Notes under the pieces: generated by a model
The model's input: only the letters and a program-made list of their open reading frames with translations
Told to the model about the DNA's origin: nothing
Database searches by the model: none
Source of the DNA: Thiomonas sp. FB-Cd
Lineage (GTDB): Bacteria > Pseudomonadota > Gammaproteobacteria > Burkholderiales > Burkholderiaceae_C
DNA: 64,000 bases
Assembly: GCF_000733775.1 (NCBI RefSeq)
Contig: NZ_JPOE01000002.1
Location: 2,604,001-2,668,000, forward strand
Direction: 5' to 3'
Part shown: one piece after another, positions 17,083 to 27,127 of the stretch
How positions within the stretch are numbered: the first letter of the stretch is position 1
Layout of the letters: each line of letters begins with the position of its first letter
Program-made: the position numbers and the translations under genes

Positions 17083-18246
17083 ATGCAATTGGCGCGTGGC
17101 CTCCTGCTCCGAGCATTGCATGATCAGACGCTTCTGCAGGCGAGTGTCGATGATGTGTGGCCATGGGTTAACCCGCCCCAATATCGGTGGGTCACGAACC
17201 CCGCCGACGGTGACATCATTGGTCGCGTACCGTCTCCAGGCGCTTGCGAAGCTACCAAGGTTGTGAACGACGCGAGCATTGCTTGGCCTGCTTGGCGCCG
17301 CTCTTCGGCCCAGCAACGCGCCGCGCTGCTGCGGCGGTGGCATGACTTTGTTCTGATTCACGCCGACGATTTGGCGCGCATCATCACCAGTGAACAAGGA
17401 AAACCACTTGTCGAGGCGCATGGCGAGGTGATCGCCGGCGCTGCATATCTCGAATGGTTCGCCGAAGAGGCCAAACGCATGGGTGGGGAGACCCGAGCCG
17501 GCGACAGCTCGGCAATGCGGTTCATCACCGTGCGGCAGCCCGTCGGTGTATGCGCTGCGATTACGCCGTGGAATTTTCCACTCTCGATGATCACGCGCAA
17601 GGTGGCTCCGGCGCTTGCGGCCGGGTGCCCGGTGATCGTCAAACCTGCCGAGCAGACGCCATTGACAGCACTGGCACTCCGAGAGCTGGCGCACCGAGCT
17701 GGCATTCCTCCAGGCGTTTTCAATGTGCTCACGGCCGATGCAGCAGAGTCCGTTGCCATCGGACGCATGCTTTGCTCCCATGCTGCAGTCCAACATATCT
17801 CATTCACGGGGTCGACGGAGGTTGGCCGTGCCCTGATGAGGCTGGTCGCTCCTAGCCGCAAAAGGCTTGCGCTTGAACTTGGAGGCCATGCGCCCTTCAT
17901 CGTCTTTGATGACGCCGACTTCGATGCCGCCATCCAAGGTGCGATGAGCAACAAATTTCGCAATGGCGGGCAGACCTGTGTCGGGGCCAACCGCCTGTAC
18001 GTGCATGATCGGATCTATGATCGACTTTTGGTGGCTCTTGTCCAGGCGACACGGCAATTGAAGGTCGGCAATGGATTAGAGAGCGGGGTCTCGCTTGGCC
18101 CTCTCATGCATGAGCATGCTCTACAAAAAGCTGAACGCCACGTCCAGGATGCGCTGAACAAAGGCGCTCGCCTGCTGATCGGTGGCGGACGGCTGAGCGA
18201 AGCTTGGGGTTTTGGGAGGCTGCATGCGATCAGACAAGCTCAGTGA
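17083..18246 (+). pseudogene. gabD: Succinate-semialdehyde dehydrogenase, C-terminus lost to IS insertion
   Basis: About 370 residues match NAD(P)-dependent aldehyde dehydrogenases of the GabD type: PWNFPLSMITRKVAPALAAG, FTGSTEVGR, the general base Glu in LALELGGHAPFIVFDDADF (about 268) and the catalytic Cys in FRNGGQTCVGANR (about 302). After GGGRLSE (about 18205) the sequence turns into IS66-type DNA and stops, so roughly the last 100 residues, including much of the oligomerisation arm, are missing. It would have converted succinate semialdehyde to succinate. Probably inactive. Confidence 0.85.
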
Positions 18247-18453
18247 GGAGAGGATTGGGGAGATTTTGGCGATCCTCGATGAACTCAAGGCCAGCGGTGC
18301 GAGTGCCGAGGTTTTTGCCCAAAGCCATGGCGTCAGCTACGGGCAGCTTCGGGGCTGGCTGTCCCACGCACCGCCCTAGCGTGCGCAGTTGGCAGGGCAG
18401 GAGGTGCCTGCGCGAGCGAGCGGGTTCGTGAAGGTGAACCTGCGGCGAAGGTG
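18224..18453 (+). pseudogene. IS66-type OrfA (TnpA) remnant with internal amber codon
   Basis: Frame from ATG 18224 reads a small helix-turn-helix protein (RIGEILAILDELKASGASAE then VFAQSHGVSYGQLRGWLSH) typical of IS66 accessory OrfA. A TAG stops it at 18379; the same frame continues with family-like sequence (QEVPARASGFVKVNL) to about 18452. It sits exactly at the break in gabD. Confidence 0.6.
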
Positions 18454-18924
18454 ATTGAAGCCTATGGGTTCAACCGCACGACGATCTACAAATGGCTGCA
18501 GGCGGCGATGCAACCGGGCCTTGGCATTCGCGCCCTGCGCTCCACACCCGCCAGGGTGCGACCGCGCACCTTGACACCCAGGCAGGAGGGTCAGGTGTTC
18601 CGGTGGGGCAACGGGCGCGACCCTCGGCAATATGGCCTGGACTTTGGGCTGTGGACCCGCGCTGTGGTGGGCGAACTCATCGAGCACAAGTTTGGCATCA
18701 CGCTGGGGCTGAGTGCCATCGGCGCCTTGTTGGCCCGACTGGGACTCACGCCACAGAAGCCCCTGCAGCGTGCCGACCAGCGTGACCCCGAGGCCATCGA
18801 GCGCTGGCAGCGCGAGGTCTTCCCCGACATCGCCCGGCAGGCACGCCAGGACGGGGCCGACATCTTCTTCTGGGACGAGTCGGGCTTTCGTGCCGACACC
18901 GTGCTCCTGTCTCAATCCCCGTAG
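18445..18924 (+). pseudogene. IS630-family transposase fragment (different subgroup)
   Basis: Matches the N-terminal two thirds of IS630-type transposases (FNRTTIYKWLQAA, YGLDFGLWTRAVVGELI, LGLTPQKPLQRADQRDPEAI, FFWDESGFRADTV) up to just after the first catalytic Asp, then stops. The second Asp and the Glu are gone. It is clearly not one of the four related copies elsewhere in the window. Confidence 0.8.
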
Positions 18925-19163
18925 GGAGGGAGGCATCCATCACATCTCCTGTCGAAGACCGAGACCGATTGCCTCGATCTTCAACACAGGACTCACCACA
19001 TCTCCGCACCCGCGACACCCTCTCCGGAGCGCCTCCCGCGAGAGCACTTTAGTCCTTGGCCAATTTGGAGATGGTGTCCCAGAACCCAATTGCGTTACTG
19101 ATGAGTCGTTGTCAGTTGAGAAGGCTCGGGAAGTGTGACCCAGAACAGTCCTTGAGTAGTTGC
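18925..19163. other. Intergenic stretch downstream of metR
   Basis: No frame of note. It joins the IS debris to the 3' end of the convergent metR gene. Confidence 0.3.
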
Positions 19164-20051
19164 TCAGCAGCGACATTCGCGAGCTAACTTGACGAAACCC
19201 TGAAGATAGTCCGTGGCAACTTCCGCTTTCCGGTAACCAATGAAGATTTGTTTGGCGATCCCCTTCTGTCCCAACCGCACGGGAACGACAGCAAAGTGAG
19301 ATGCCTGTTCATCGACGAGCCAACGGGGCAGCGCCGCAACGCCACGCCCGCTGGCAACCATCTGCAGCATGATGTCGGTGGTCTCGATTGTCTTGTGCTT
19401 GCGCGGAGAGATCCCCGCTGGGGTCAGAAACAGACCGTAGATGTCCAATCGATCAACGCTGACGGGATAAGTCAGCAGGACCTGCTCGCTCAACTGGGAA
19501 GGTTTGATCCATACCTGCTGCGCGAAGGGGTGGTCCACACCGACAACCAGGACCTGCTCATAGTCAAATACAGGCTCGAAGACGAGGCCTGGCTTGTGCA
19601 GCGGGTCCGGAGTGACCAGCAAATCGATCTCATGGTCGAACAGGGCTCCGATGCCGCCGAACTGGAACTTCTGCTTGACGTCGACATCCACATCGGGCCA
19701 TGACGACAAGAACGGTGAGACCACCCTCAGCAGCCATTGATAGCAGGGATGACACTCCATGCCGATGCGTAAGGTCCCACGCTCGCCCTGAGCGAACTGC
19801 TCCAGGCGCTCCTCGGCCAAGGCGAGTTGCGACAAGACGCGGTTGGCGACGGCCAGGAAGTATTCCCCTGCCTGCGTCAACCGCAGGGTTCGACCGTCGC
19901 GAACCCAGATTGCAGTTCCAAGTTGCTGTTCCAGCCTCTTGATCGAATGGCTCAGCGCCGACTGCGTCAGGCACAGGGTGTCGGCTGCGGATGTCAGCGT
20001 GCCCACACGGGCGACCTCGCGCACGATGGCCAAATGTATTCGCTCGATCAT
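19164..20051 (-). CDS. metR: LysR-family activator of methionine genes, MetR
   Basis: 295 residues: N-terminal winged helix-turn-helix (TLTSAADTLCLTQSALSHSI, about 17-36) and a LysR substrate-binding domain that in this family senses homocysteine. Divergent from metE with a 100-base shared control region, the classic metR-metE arrangement, which identifies the paralogue. Candidate operators are at 20055-20067 and 20076-20088. Frame and length are normal. Confidence 0.93.
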   Translation of the reverse strand: MIERIHLAIVREVARVGTLTSAADTLCLTQSALSHSIKRLEQQLGTAIWVRDGRTLRLTQAGEYFLAVANRVLSQLALAEERLEQFAQGERGTLRIGMECHPCYQWLLRVVSPFLSSWPDVDVDVKQKFQFGGIGALFDHEIDLLVTPDPLHKPGLVFEPVFDYEQVLVVGVDHPFAQQVWIKPSQLSEQVLLTYPVSVDRLDIYGLFLTPAGISPRKHKTIETTDIMLQMVASGRGVAALPRWLVDEQASHFAVVPVRLGQKGIAKQIFIGYRKAEVATDYLQGFVKLARECRC

Positions 20052-20054
20052 TGA

Positions 20055-20088
20055 TGACCCATGGTCATATCTTTTTGATAAATGATCA
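20055..20088. promoter_or_regulatory. metR/metE divergent operator region
   Basis: Two dyads lie between the divergent genes: TGACCCATGGTCA (20055-20067; arms TGACC/GGTCA) and TGATAAATGATCA (20076-20088). MetR sites in enterics are TGAA-N4-TTCA-like. The first dyad starts three bases from the metR start codon, so it would also block metR, fitting autorepression. The assignment is inference from position and symmetry. Confidence 0.45.
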
Positions 20089-20151
20089 TTTTACGTCACA
20101 CTATGTGCTCGTTACGATGGCGACTCTTATACCCAGAAATCGGTCAAAGAC

Positions 20152-22443
20152 ATGGTCACTACCCACAATCTCGGCTTCCCGCGCATCGGGGCCAAACGTG
20201 AATTGAAATTCGCCCTCGAGTCCTACTGGAAGGGGTTGTCATCTCGCGATGAACTCGCCTCAGCCGGAGGCGAATTGCGCCAAAAAAACTGGACTGATCA
20301 GTCAGGCATCGACATGGTCGCAGCAGGTGACTTCTCTTTTTATGACCATGTGCTCGACATGACCTTCATGCTAGGCAACATCCCCGAGCGCGCGCGGGGG
20401 CTCACGGACGATGTTCTGGACAACTACTTCCGCGTTGCACGCGGTCGCTCGGCCAACGTGCGCGGCGGACATGCCGGATGTTGTGCCGAGGTAGCCGCTG
20501 GCGAGATGACAAAGTGGTTCGATACCAACTACCACTACATCGTCCCCGAATTCACTGCCGACACCACTTTCAAGCTCGACGCCTCGCGCCTGCTCGCTCA
20601 GTTGGAGGAAGCACGGCGCGCGGGGTTCAAGGCCAAGCCCGTGATCGTGGGCCCGGTGACGTATCTGGCGCTCGGCAAGACCAAGGATGACTCGGAGCGT
20701 CTGGCCCTCCTGCCGCGCCTCGTCACCGTCTATGCCCAACTTCTGGACGCACTGGCCGAACAGGGCGTGGAGTGGGTTCAACTCGACGAGCCGATCCTGG
20801 TCACCGAACTTGACCTCGACTGGCAGCAGGCCTTCAACATTGCGTACCGCCGACTGCGCAATGGGCGCATCAAGATCCTGCTCGCGACCTATTTCGGCGA
20901 ACTCCTGGAGAACCGCTATCTGGCGGCCAATCTGCCCGTCGATGGCCTGCATCTCGACGCCATCAACGGCCGCGAGGACGTGGCTCCTCTGCTGAACCTG
21001 CTGGCGCCGTACAAGGTCTTGTCCTTGGGGGTGATCAATGGGCGCAACATCTGGAAGACCGACCTGACCGCTGTGCTTGACTGGCTCGAGCCCATTGCGC
21101 AGCGGCTGGGGGATCGGCTGTGGATCGCGCCATCGTGTTCGCTGCTGCATGTCCCGGTCGACCTGAACAGCGAAGACAGGCTCGACGCCGAGGTGAAATC
21201 TTGGCTGGCTTTCGCGCGGCAAAAACTCGATGAACTTAAGATCCTTGCCAAAGCGCTGCGGACCGGGCGGGCGTCGGTCGCGGGCGATCTCGACGCCAAC
21301 AAATCGGCGATCGATTCGCGCCGCAACTCGCCTCGCGTACACAATCCGGATGTCAAGGCGGCGCTGTTCGGAATCACCCCAGAGCTGGGGAGGCGCAAGA
21401 ATCCTTACTCGCAACGTGCCCCAAGGCAGGCTGAATTGCTGAATCTGCCCGCCTATCCGACCACGACGATCGGATCCTTCCCCCAAACGGCCGAGATCCG
21501 GCACGCCCGTAGCGAGTACAAAGCCGGCCGCCTTGACGATGACGGGTACAGGCGAGCGATGCACGCCGAGATCGAACGCTGCGTGCGGGAACAGGAATCC
21601 CTGGATCTCGACGTGCTGGTGCATGGCGAAGCCGAGCGCAACGACATGGTCGAGTATTTCGGCGAACAGTTGGAAGGCTACGCGTTCAGCAAGCTCGGTT
21701 GGGTACAGTCCTATGGATCGCGCTGTGTGAAGCCGCCAATCCTGTTCGGCGACATCACTCGCCCGAAAACGATGACTGTCGAATGGATTCGGTACGCGCA
21801 GTCACTCACGCAGCGCCCGATGAAGGGAATGTTGACCGGTCCGGTCACGATCCTGAACTGGTCCTTCGTGCGTGACGACCAGCCGCGTTCAGCCTCCTGC
21901 TACCAGCTTGCGCTTGCGATCCGCCACGAAGTCATGGACCTGGAGAAGGCCGGTGTACGCGTGATCCAGATCGACGAGGCTGCGCTACGTGAAGGACTGC
22001 CTTTGCGAAAGTCGCAGTGGGAACGTTATCTCGACTGGGCTGTCGAGTCGTTCCGCATCACCGCCAACGGTGTTGCCGACGAGACGCAGATCCACACCCA
22101 TATGTGCTACTCGGAGTTCAATGACATCATCGCGTCCATCGCCGACATGGACGCCGACGTCATCACGATTGAAACCTCGCGCTCCGACATGGAGCTTCTG
22201 GATGCATTCGACGACTTTAACTACCCCAACGAGATCGGACCGGGTGTCTACGACATCCATTCGCCCAACATCCCGACCCAGGAGCACATTGAATCGCTGA
22301 TGAAGCTTGCGGCCAAGCGCATCCCCGCCGAACGCCTCTGGGTGAACCCGGACTGTGGCCTGAAGACCCGTCAATGGCAAGAGGTAATCCCGGCTTTGCG
22401 CAACATGGTCGCTGCAGCCAAGGAATTGCGCAAAACAGCATAA
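20152..22443 (+). CDS. metE: Cobalamin-independent methionine synthase
   Basis: 763 residues, full MetE length. It transfers the methyl group of 5-methyltetrahydropteroyl-triglutamate to homocysteine without B12, in the cytoplasm. The N-terminal TIM barrel begins [20 protein letters not shown]. The zinc site of the C-terminal barrel is visible in [12 protein letters not shown] (His and Cys, about 645) and [10 protein letters not shown] (Cys, about 730). The ribosome site is weak. Control by the divergent MetR is expected. Confidence 0.97.
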   Translation: MVTTHNLGFPRIGAKRELKFALESYWKGLSSRDELASAGGELRQKNWTDQSGIDMVAAGDFSFYDHVLDMTFMLGNIPERARGLTDDVLDNYFRVARGRSANVRGGHAGCCAEVAAGEMTKWFDTNYHYIVPEFTADTTFKLDASRLLAQLEEARRAGFKAKPVIVGPVTYLALGKTKDDSERLALLPRLVTVYAQLLDALAEQGVEWVQLDEPILVTELDLDWQQAFNIAYRRLRNGRIKILLATYFGELLENRYLAANLPVDGLHLDAINGREDVAPLLNLLAPYKVLSLGVINGRNIWKTDLTAVLDWLEPIAQRLGDRLWIAPSCSLLHVPVDLNSEDRLDAEVKSWLAFARQKLDELKILAKALRTGRASVAGDLDANKSAIDSRRNSPRVHNPDVKAALFGITPELGRRKNPYSQRAPRQAELLNLPAYPTTTIGSFPQTAEIRHARSEYKAGRLDDDGYRRAMHAEIERCVREQESLDLDVLVHGEAERNDMVEYFGEQLEGYAFSKLGWVQSYGSRCVKPPILFGDITRPKTMTVEWIRYAQSLTQRPMKGMLTGPVTILNWSFVRDDQPRSASCYQLALAIRHEVMDLEKAGVRVIQIDEAALREGLPLRKSQWERYLDWAVESFRITANGVADETQIHTHMCYSEFNDIIASIADMDADVITIETSRSDMELLDAFDDFNYPNEIGPGVYDIHSPNIPTQEHIESLMKLAAKRIPAERLWVNPDCGLKTRQWQEVIPALRNMVAAAKELRKTA

Positions 22444-22595
22444 ATGACCTAACGAATCGCGACCTGAATCCCGACGCCCCTTATGGCCGCCATTCAGGAA
22501 CTCTATGCACAGCCTTGATCTGCCGCGATCTCTTTTAACGGCACCGACATCTTCCTCGTTGGGTTTGATCGTACGGCTCCCCGGCGCAAACGGAT

Positions 22596-22796
22596 TCACC
22601 GCAAGATGATTTTCACGTCTTGACCATCCTGACGAATGATGACCGAACCGTCTTCCTGCTCACTGCGACTAGCGACGTTGAGCAATGCGACGGCTTTGCG
22701 CAGGATCTCCGCTTTCGAACTCGCGTCGTAGTGGGTCTTCAGCGCTTCGAGCGTCTGATCAAGTTTCGGATCGACATTGAACGTGGTGACAGCCAT
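22596..22796 (-). CDS. Ribbon-helix-helix (CopG/antitoxin-type) DNA-binding protein
   Basis: 66 residues: MAVTTFNVDPKLDQTLEALK gives the beta strand and first helix, then SSKAEILRKAVALLNVA the second helix, followed by a strand-rich tail. This is the layout of RHH antitoxins and plasmid repressors. An AGGAAGTC ribosome site lies upstream. No intact toxin gene is beside it; the 500 bases upstream hold only fragments. It may be a solitary antitoxin or an autonomous repressor. Confidence 0.7.
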   Translation of the reverse strand: MAVTTFNVDPKLDQTLEALKTHYDASSKAEILRKAVALLNVASRSEQEDGSVIIRQDGQDVKIILR

Positions 22797-23311
22797 GATG
22801 ACTTCCTTGAGGATTTGTGTGAAATATATTTAGATTTCACATGTCTAACACGTTCGGGCCTGCTCAAGACTGGCTTCTCAATGTTTTCATCGCGCCGGCT
22901 GTTGACGCCGACGCCAAAATGAACAGGCTGTCGATCGAAGCCATGACCAAGCCGGTGGCTTGATTGGCCGGGCGGAGAAGCGCTCTGCATGATGCCTGGG
23001 CGATCACTGCGGGATCGGCACGCGAGATTTTTTTGCTCAAGCCAACGTCGATGCCGCGAGGCCGGCTCGCGCACTTCGATCCTGGCAAGAGCAGAAATCG
23101 CGGAAGACACCGCATGAGCGATCGTTGTCATCGTCGATAGGTTGGCATGATCAGTTTCCGATTAAATCGCGTGAGTTCGCCGGCTGCCAGGCGCCCGGGG
23201 CGCCTTCGATATCGATTTATTTGAGCCAAGTCAACTTTCCGGCGTCGGCTGCGGTTTCTAATCACCGCTGCCGCCGCCTTGGTGCGGAGTCTGCCGCATC
23301 GAGGGACATCC
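22797..23311. other. 515-base gap upstream of the DadA-like gene
   Basis: No full gene. A short minus-strand frame at about 23000-23131 has a weak PIN-domain flavour, too little to call. I looked for a TPP riboswitch ahead of the thiamine-linked pair and did not find its conserved boxes. Confidence 0.4.
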
Positions 23312-24568
23312 ATGAAGATCATCGTGCTCGGCGCCGGGGTTGTTGGCGTCGCATCCGCGTACTTTCTACGCGAGCAGGGGCACGAGGTGACCGTCATCGA
23401 ACGTCAAGCCCAGGTCGCGGCACGCACCAGCTTTGCCAATGGAGGCCAGATCTCGGTCAGCGGCGCCGAGCCTTGGGCGAATCCCGGCGTGCCACGGCAG
23501 TTGCTTGCCTGGTTGGGGCACGAAGATGCACCGCTGCGTCTGCGCCTGCGCGCCGACCCGCGGCAATGGGCCTGGTGCCTTCGCTTTCTCCAGGAGTGCC
23601 TGCCTTGGCGCACTGCGCGCAACATGCGTGAGCTCGTTCAGCTGGGGCTGTATAGCCGCGAGGTCCTGCGCGCGCTGCGCAAACGTCGCGACCTGCACTA
23701 CGACAAACAGTGCCGGGGCATCTTGCATCTCTACACGGATGCGCGAGCACTCGACGGGGCAGCCCACTGCACCCGCCAGATGCGCGAGCTCGGCTGCGAG
23801 AGACGGGTGGTTGGTGTTGCCGAGGCGGTGCGCATCGAACCGGCGCTTGCATCGATGCGCGCACGTCTGGTGGGTGCCACCTATACCGCGGATGACGAAT
23901 CGGGCGATGCCAACGCCTTCGCGCGCCAACTGGCGGCGAGCTGCGAGCGCGACGGCGTGCGGTTCCGATTCGGCCGCACCGTCACAGCGCTACGCCGATC
24001 CGCGGACAGCGTGGATCATGTCGAGCTCACGAACCCCGACGGAAGCTTCGAGCGCATGACGGCTGATGCCTATGTGCTGACCTGCGGGTGCTGGAGCGCG
24101 CAGCTCGCCAAGACTGCGGGCCTTCACCTCCCCCTCTACCCGGTGAAAGGCTATTCGGTCACGCTCCCGGTCGCCGATGCCGGCGCTGCCTGGCAGGTAT
24201 CGCTGACCGACGAGCAGCACAAACTCGTCTTCTCGCGCCTGGGTGACCGACTGCGGGTGGCGGGGACGGCCGAGGTCGGCGGCTGGACGCGCGAGTTGGA
24301 CAGCCAGCGTTGCGCGGCGATTGTGGCGCAGGTCAACACGATGTTTCCAGGCGCAGCAGATGTCTCCCGCGCCCGTTACTGGGCCGGATTGCGACCGATG
24401 ACCCCGGGCAACGTGCCCATCGTCGGTCGCAGCCGACTGCGCAATCTCTATCTCAACACGGGCCATGGCAGCCTCGGCTGGACACTGGCCTGCGGCTCGG
24501 CGGCCGGCCTGGCAAGCATCGTTGGGGGCCGCCGACCCGACGTGGCCTTCGCCTTCACGGGAACCTAG
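23312..24568 (+). CDS. FAD-dependent D-amino-acid dehydrogenase/oxidase (DadA/ThiO-like)
   Basis: 418 residues from ATG 23312 with GAGGGA ahead. N-terminal Rossmann fold MKIIVLGAGVVGVASAYFLR binds FAD; TSFANGGQISVSGAEPWANP and the C-terminal GLRPMTPGNVPIVGRS and TGHGSLGWTLACGSA are DadA signatures. It oxidises an amino acid to an imino acid, passing electrons to quinone or O2. The next gene, 42 bases on, is thiG, which needs iminoglycine (dehydroglycine) in thiazole synthesis; in other species ThiO makes it from glycine. So it may serve as ThiO although its sequence is closer to DadA. Substrate unproven. Confidence 0.85.
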   Translation: MKIIVLGAGVVGVASAYFLREQGHEVTVIERQAQVAARTSFANGGQISVSGAEPWANPGVPRQLLAWLGHEDAPLRLRLRADPRQWAWCLRFLQECLPWRTARNMRELVQLGLYSREVLRALRKRRDLHYDKQCRGILHLYTDARALDGAAHCTRQMRELGCERRVVGVAEAVRIEPALASMRARLVGATYTADDESGDANAFARQLAASCERDGVRFRFGRTVTALRRSADSVDHVELTNPDGSFERMTADAYVLTCGCWSAQLAKTAGLHLPLYPVKGYSVTLPVADAGAAWQVSLTDEQHKLVFSRLGDRLRVAGTAEVGGWTRELDSQRCAAIVAQVNTMFPGAADVSRARYWAGLRPMTPGNVPIVGRSRLRNLYLNTGHGSLGWTLACGSAAGLASIVGGRRPDVAFAFTGT

Positions 24569-24569
24569 C

Positions 24570-24586
24570 ATCCGCCGGCGGCGGAT
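24570..24586. repeat. GC-rich 7-bp hairpin between the oxidase gene and thiG
   Basis: ATCCGCC-GGC-GGCGGAT directly after the oxidase stop codon; no T-run follows. It may protect the 3' end or reduce read-through into thiG rather than terminate. Confidence 0.4.
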
Positions 24587-24610
24587 CATGCATCGGTAGG
24601 AACGCTCAAG

Positions 24611-25411
24611 ATGATCAACAAACAGGAATCAGCTCGCGACGCCGGATGGTCGGTCGATGGCGTCACGCTGCACAGCCGACTGCTGCTCGGCAGCGCCAGC
24701 TACCCCTCGGCGCAGAGCATGCGCGACGCCATCGTGGCCAGTGAGGCCGAGATCGTCACCGTCGGCCTCAAGCGGATCGCCAGCGGCGGCGAGGACCAAA
24801 GTTTTGTGCCGACCCTGCTCGACACGCTGCGCGAAAGCGGCGGGCGGCTGCTGCCGAACACCGCCGGGTGCTACGACGCGCGCAGCGCGATCGAGACCGC
24901 CATGATGGCGCGCGAAATCTTCCAAACCAACTGGGTCAAGCTTGAGGTCATTGGCGATCGCGACTCGCTGCAACCCGACCCGGTGGAGCTCGTCGAGGCT
25001 GCGCGTGTGCTCGTGCGCGACGGATTTGTGGTCTGGCCCTATTGCACCGACGACGTGGTGAGCTGCAAGCGCCTGCTCGACGCTGGTTGCGCCGTGCTCA
25101 TGCCGTGGGGGGCGCCGATCGGCTCCGGCCAAGGACTGTTGAACCCGTTCGCCCTGCAGGCGCTGCGCAAGAGCATGCCGCAGGCGACCCTAATCGTCGA
25201 TGCCGGCATTGGTGCGCCGTCGCATGCCGCGCAGGCCATGGAGCTCGGTTTCGATGCCGTCCTGCTGTGTTCAGCCGTGTCGCGGGCGCGCGACCCGGTG
25301 GAGATGGCTGGTGCGTTTGCCGCCGCGGTGCAAGCCGGTCGCAGCGCCTGGCGGGCCGGCGTGATCGGAAAGAGCGAGCGCGCGATACCCAGCACGCCAG
25401 TGGGAGCATGA
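24611..25411 (+). CDS. thiG: Thiazole synthase ThiG
   Basis: 266 residues, a (beta/alpha)8 barrel enzyme that builds the thiazole phosphate of thiamine from deoxyxylulose phosphate, dehydroglycine and ThiS-thiocarboxylate. The Schiff-base lysine is in NWVKLEVIGD (Lys110); phosphate-binding loops PWGAPIGSGQGL and DAGIGAPSHA are present. No thiS, thiE or thiC is adjacent. It probably shares a transcript with the oxidase upstream. Confidence 0.95.
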   Translation: MINKQESARDAGWSVDGVTLHSRLLLGSASYPSAQSMRDAIVASEAEIVTVGLKRIASGGEDQSFVPTLLDTLRESGGRLLPNTAGCYDARSAIETAMMAREIFQTNWVKLEVIGDRDSLQPDPVELVEAARVLVRDGFVVWPYCTDDVVSCKRLLDAGCAVLMPWGAPIGSGQGLLNPFALQALRKSMPQATLIVDAGIGAPSHAAQAMELGFDAVLLCSAVSRARDPVEMAGAFAAAVQAGRSAWRAGVIGKSERAIPSTPVGA

Positions 25412-26126
25412 TGCGACGTGGCGACGCGTCACGGCGTAGGGTAGGACGGGCGGCCCACCCCATCTAGGCCGGACCGATTGGCCCCCTCCACAGTTCGCGC
25501 CTCATGGCGCCCAAACGCGTGGCGTTGAGCAGCGGTGACGAGCCCTTTTTGCTGCCTCGATTTGCCACCGGAGATGTTGCCGCCGACACGGGATGGAGCT
25601 GACAGAGCAGCGTGTTCCGCGCCATCCGCGACCAGCCTCGATTGCCATAGCCCATTCATCTGGCTGGTTATTCACGGCAGCCGCATGGTCACGGCCTCGC
25701 TCGGCAGCATGGTCAGGGCAGCGGCAGCATCTTCTGCGTCAGAATGCGCCCGGCACGCTGCAACAGGAGTTCGCTGGAGTTACATGGACGCTCCAGTTTG
25801 CCAGGCTTTCGGTTCATGATGATCAGAAGAAGGAAAAATTGCTCCCATACATTCGGACTTCCAGCGCCAGATGGACTCGCTTTCTCTGATGGGTTTTGCT
25901 GGTCAGCATTTCGATCGCTTACACGCGCTCTGGGCGCCTTGTCTGGCTTGCGATGCGCCGACCACGGTCTTGCCTGTTGTGCCATCAGTTCGAAATCGTC
26001 GGAGCGAACGTGGTGCAGTCTCCTTCACGGTGTGATTCCTCGATACGCTTGTGGACGGCCCGGTGACGCGGCTGCCGTAGCAGCTGCGTCACCGGGCCGG
26101 AGCTGCCGATCGTGTGCCAGAAACGT
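25412..26126. other. 715-base decayed stretch after thiG
   Basis: Several short frames on both strands without recognisable domains; likely debris from transposition. It contains the long hairpin at 26056-26099. Confidence 0.4.
26056..26099. repeat. 20-bp near-perfect hairpin next to IS110 remnant
   Basis: Arms CGGCCCGGTGACGC/GCGTCACCGGGCCG (26056-26069 and 26086-26099) continue through one G-T pair into GCTGC/GCAGC around a CGTA loop, giving about 20 paired positions. It lies 28 bases from the 3' end of the IS110-type remnant. No T-run follows on either strand. It could be a REP-like palindrome of the kind IS110/IS1111 elements often target, or the element's own terminator. Confidence 0.6.
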
Positions 26127-26800
26127 TCAAACGGCGCGGGCAGTCTTGTTGGCTAGCGCCACGGCCGCGATGTTCTTGTTCCGACGCGAGGTCACAGCGA
26201 AGACCCAACTCCTCAGGTCGCCTTCTGTCTCGCACGGTAAATCACGGATCGCGCCCCATGGATCAAAAGCGTACGCACGTACGCCTCGCCCCGCTTGCTC
26301 ATACCCAGCAGGTTCTGCTTGCCGCCGCTGGAATGGTGTCGGGGCACCAGACCGAGCCACGCTGCAGCGTTGACGCTCATTGTCAAAGTTCCTCGCGTCG
26401 CCAAACGTGGCGAGCAGCGCGCTCGCTGGAAGAGGGCCGATAGCTGGGATCTTCTCCAGGCGCTGGCTCATCTCGTTATCCCGATGCCTCGCCTTGCTTT
26501 GCATCTCGATCTCTTCGACCTGCTGATGCAGCAGTCGCAGATGCTCGAGGAGCCGATCCATGAGCTGGCGGAACGAGCCCTGGAGCTCGCTGCTTGCATC
26601 CTCCATCAATTCAGGAGCGCGCTGCGTGATGTACGCGATGCACTGGGCTACAACAATCCCGAATTCACCCAACAACCCGCGGATCTGGTTGGCCTGCGCG
26701 GTGCAGGCCTTGACGAAGCCCTGGCGCACCCGGTGCGGCGAGAGTACTGACTGCGGCTCGATGCTCTTGATCGGGGCGAATCGCATCGAGGGCCGGCGGA
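26127..26800 (-). pseudogene. IS110-family (IS1111-type) transposase remnant
   Basis: Matches the C-terminal two thirds of IS1111-type transposases: RRPSMRFAPIKSIEPQSVLS, RVRQGFVKACTAQANQIRGL, LEKIPAIGPLPASALLATFG, then after a frameshift near 26390 AAWLGLVPRHHSSGGKQNLL and LLIHGARSVIYRARQKA, and after another shift RRNKNIAAVALANKTAR. The N-terminal catalytic part is missing and is replaced by ubiV sequence, so the junction is an internal deletion, not an IS end. Confidence 0.85.
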
Positions 26801-27086
26801 GCGCCTGAAGGTCGCGCATCGAACGCAACTCTGCTTCGCGCATGACCAGAGCCTGGGTGGTAAGGATGCCCTCCTTGCCCGCGCCTTGGAGATCGCGCGC
26901 CAAGGCTAGCCAATCCGCGAGATTCATCTCCCCAGCGTCGTGAGCAGATCAACTCCCCCAATACGTCGGTGTCAGCCACCGTGTTGGCGACATGTGCGTA
27001 AAAATCCGTCAATACGGATCTGGGCACCAATACTGGCCTGAGCCCACGGTGAGTGGGATTCTTGCGGGAGTTTCGATTTCTGGCAT
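26801..27086 (-). pseudogene. ubiV: UbiV N-terminal fragment, fused to IS110 remnant
   Basis: Directly downstream of ubiU, ATG at 27086 begins a peptide resembling the UbiV N-terminus: IPLTVGSGQYWCPDPY, then in a shifted frame TDFYAHVANTVADTDVLGEL and ICSRRWGDE, then in a third frame MNLADWLALARDLQGAGKEG and AELRSMRDLQALR. UbiV normally shows FY, the LGE..CS.R pattern and a DWL..A..L..AGK..VLST segment at these places. At about 26800 it runs into transposase sequence. About 100 of roughly 300 residues remain, with frameshifts, so it is non-functional. Confidence 0.75.
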
Positions 27087-27127
27087 GCCCACTCTCCAGA
27101 AAACTTTGTGCCGTCAGGTCCGGCGAG

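Noticed and set aside
18224..18379. Programmed amber read-through in the IS66 OrfA
   Set aside because: The element is a fragment without its other genes, so a simple nonsense mutation is the plain explanation.
22990..23131. PIN-domain (VapC-type) toxin fragment next to the RHH protein
   Set aside because: Only a short Ala/Arg-rich stretch resembles it; no Asp quartet, wrong order relative to the antitoxin-like gene.
22797..23311. TPP riboswitch expected ahead of thiamine-linked genes
   Set aside because: The CTGAGA and ACCTGATCTGG boxes are not found on the plus strand.
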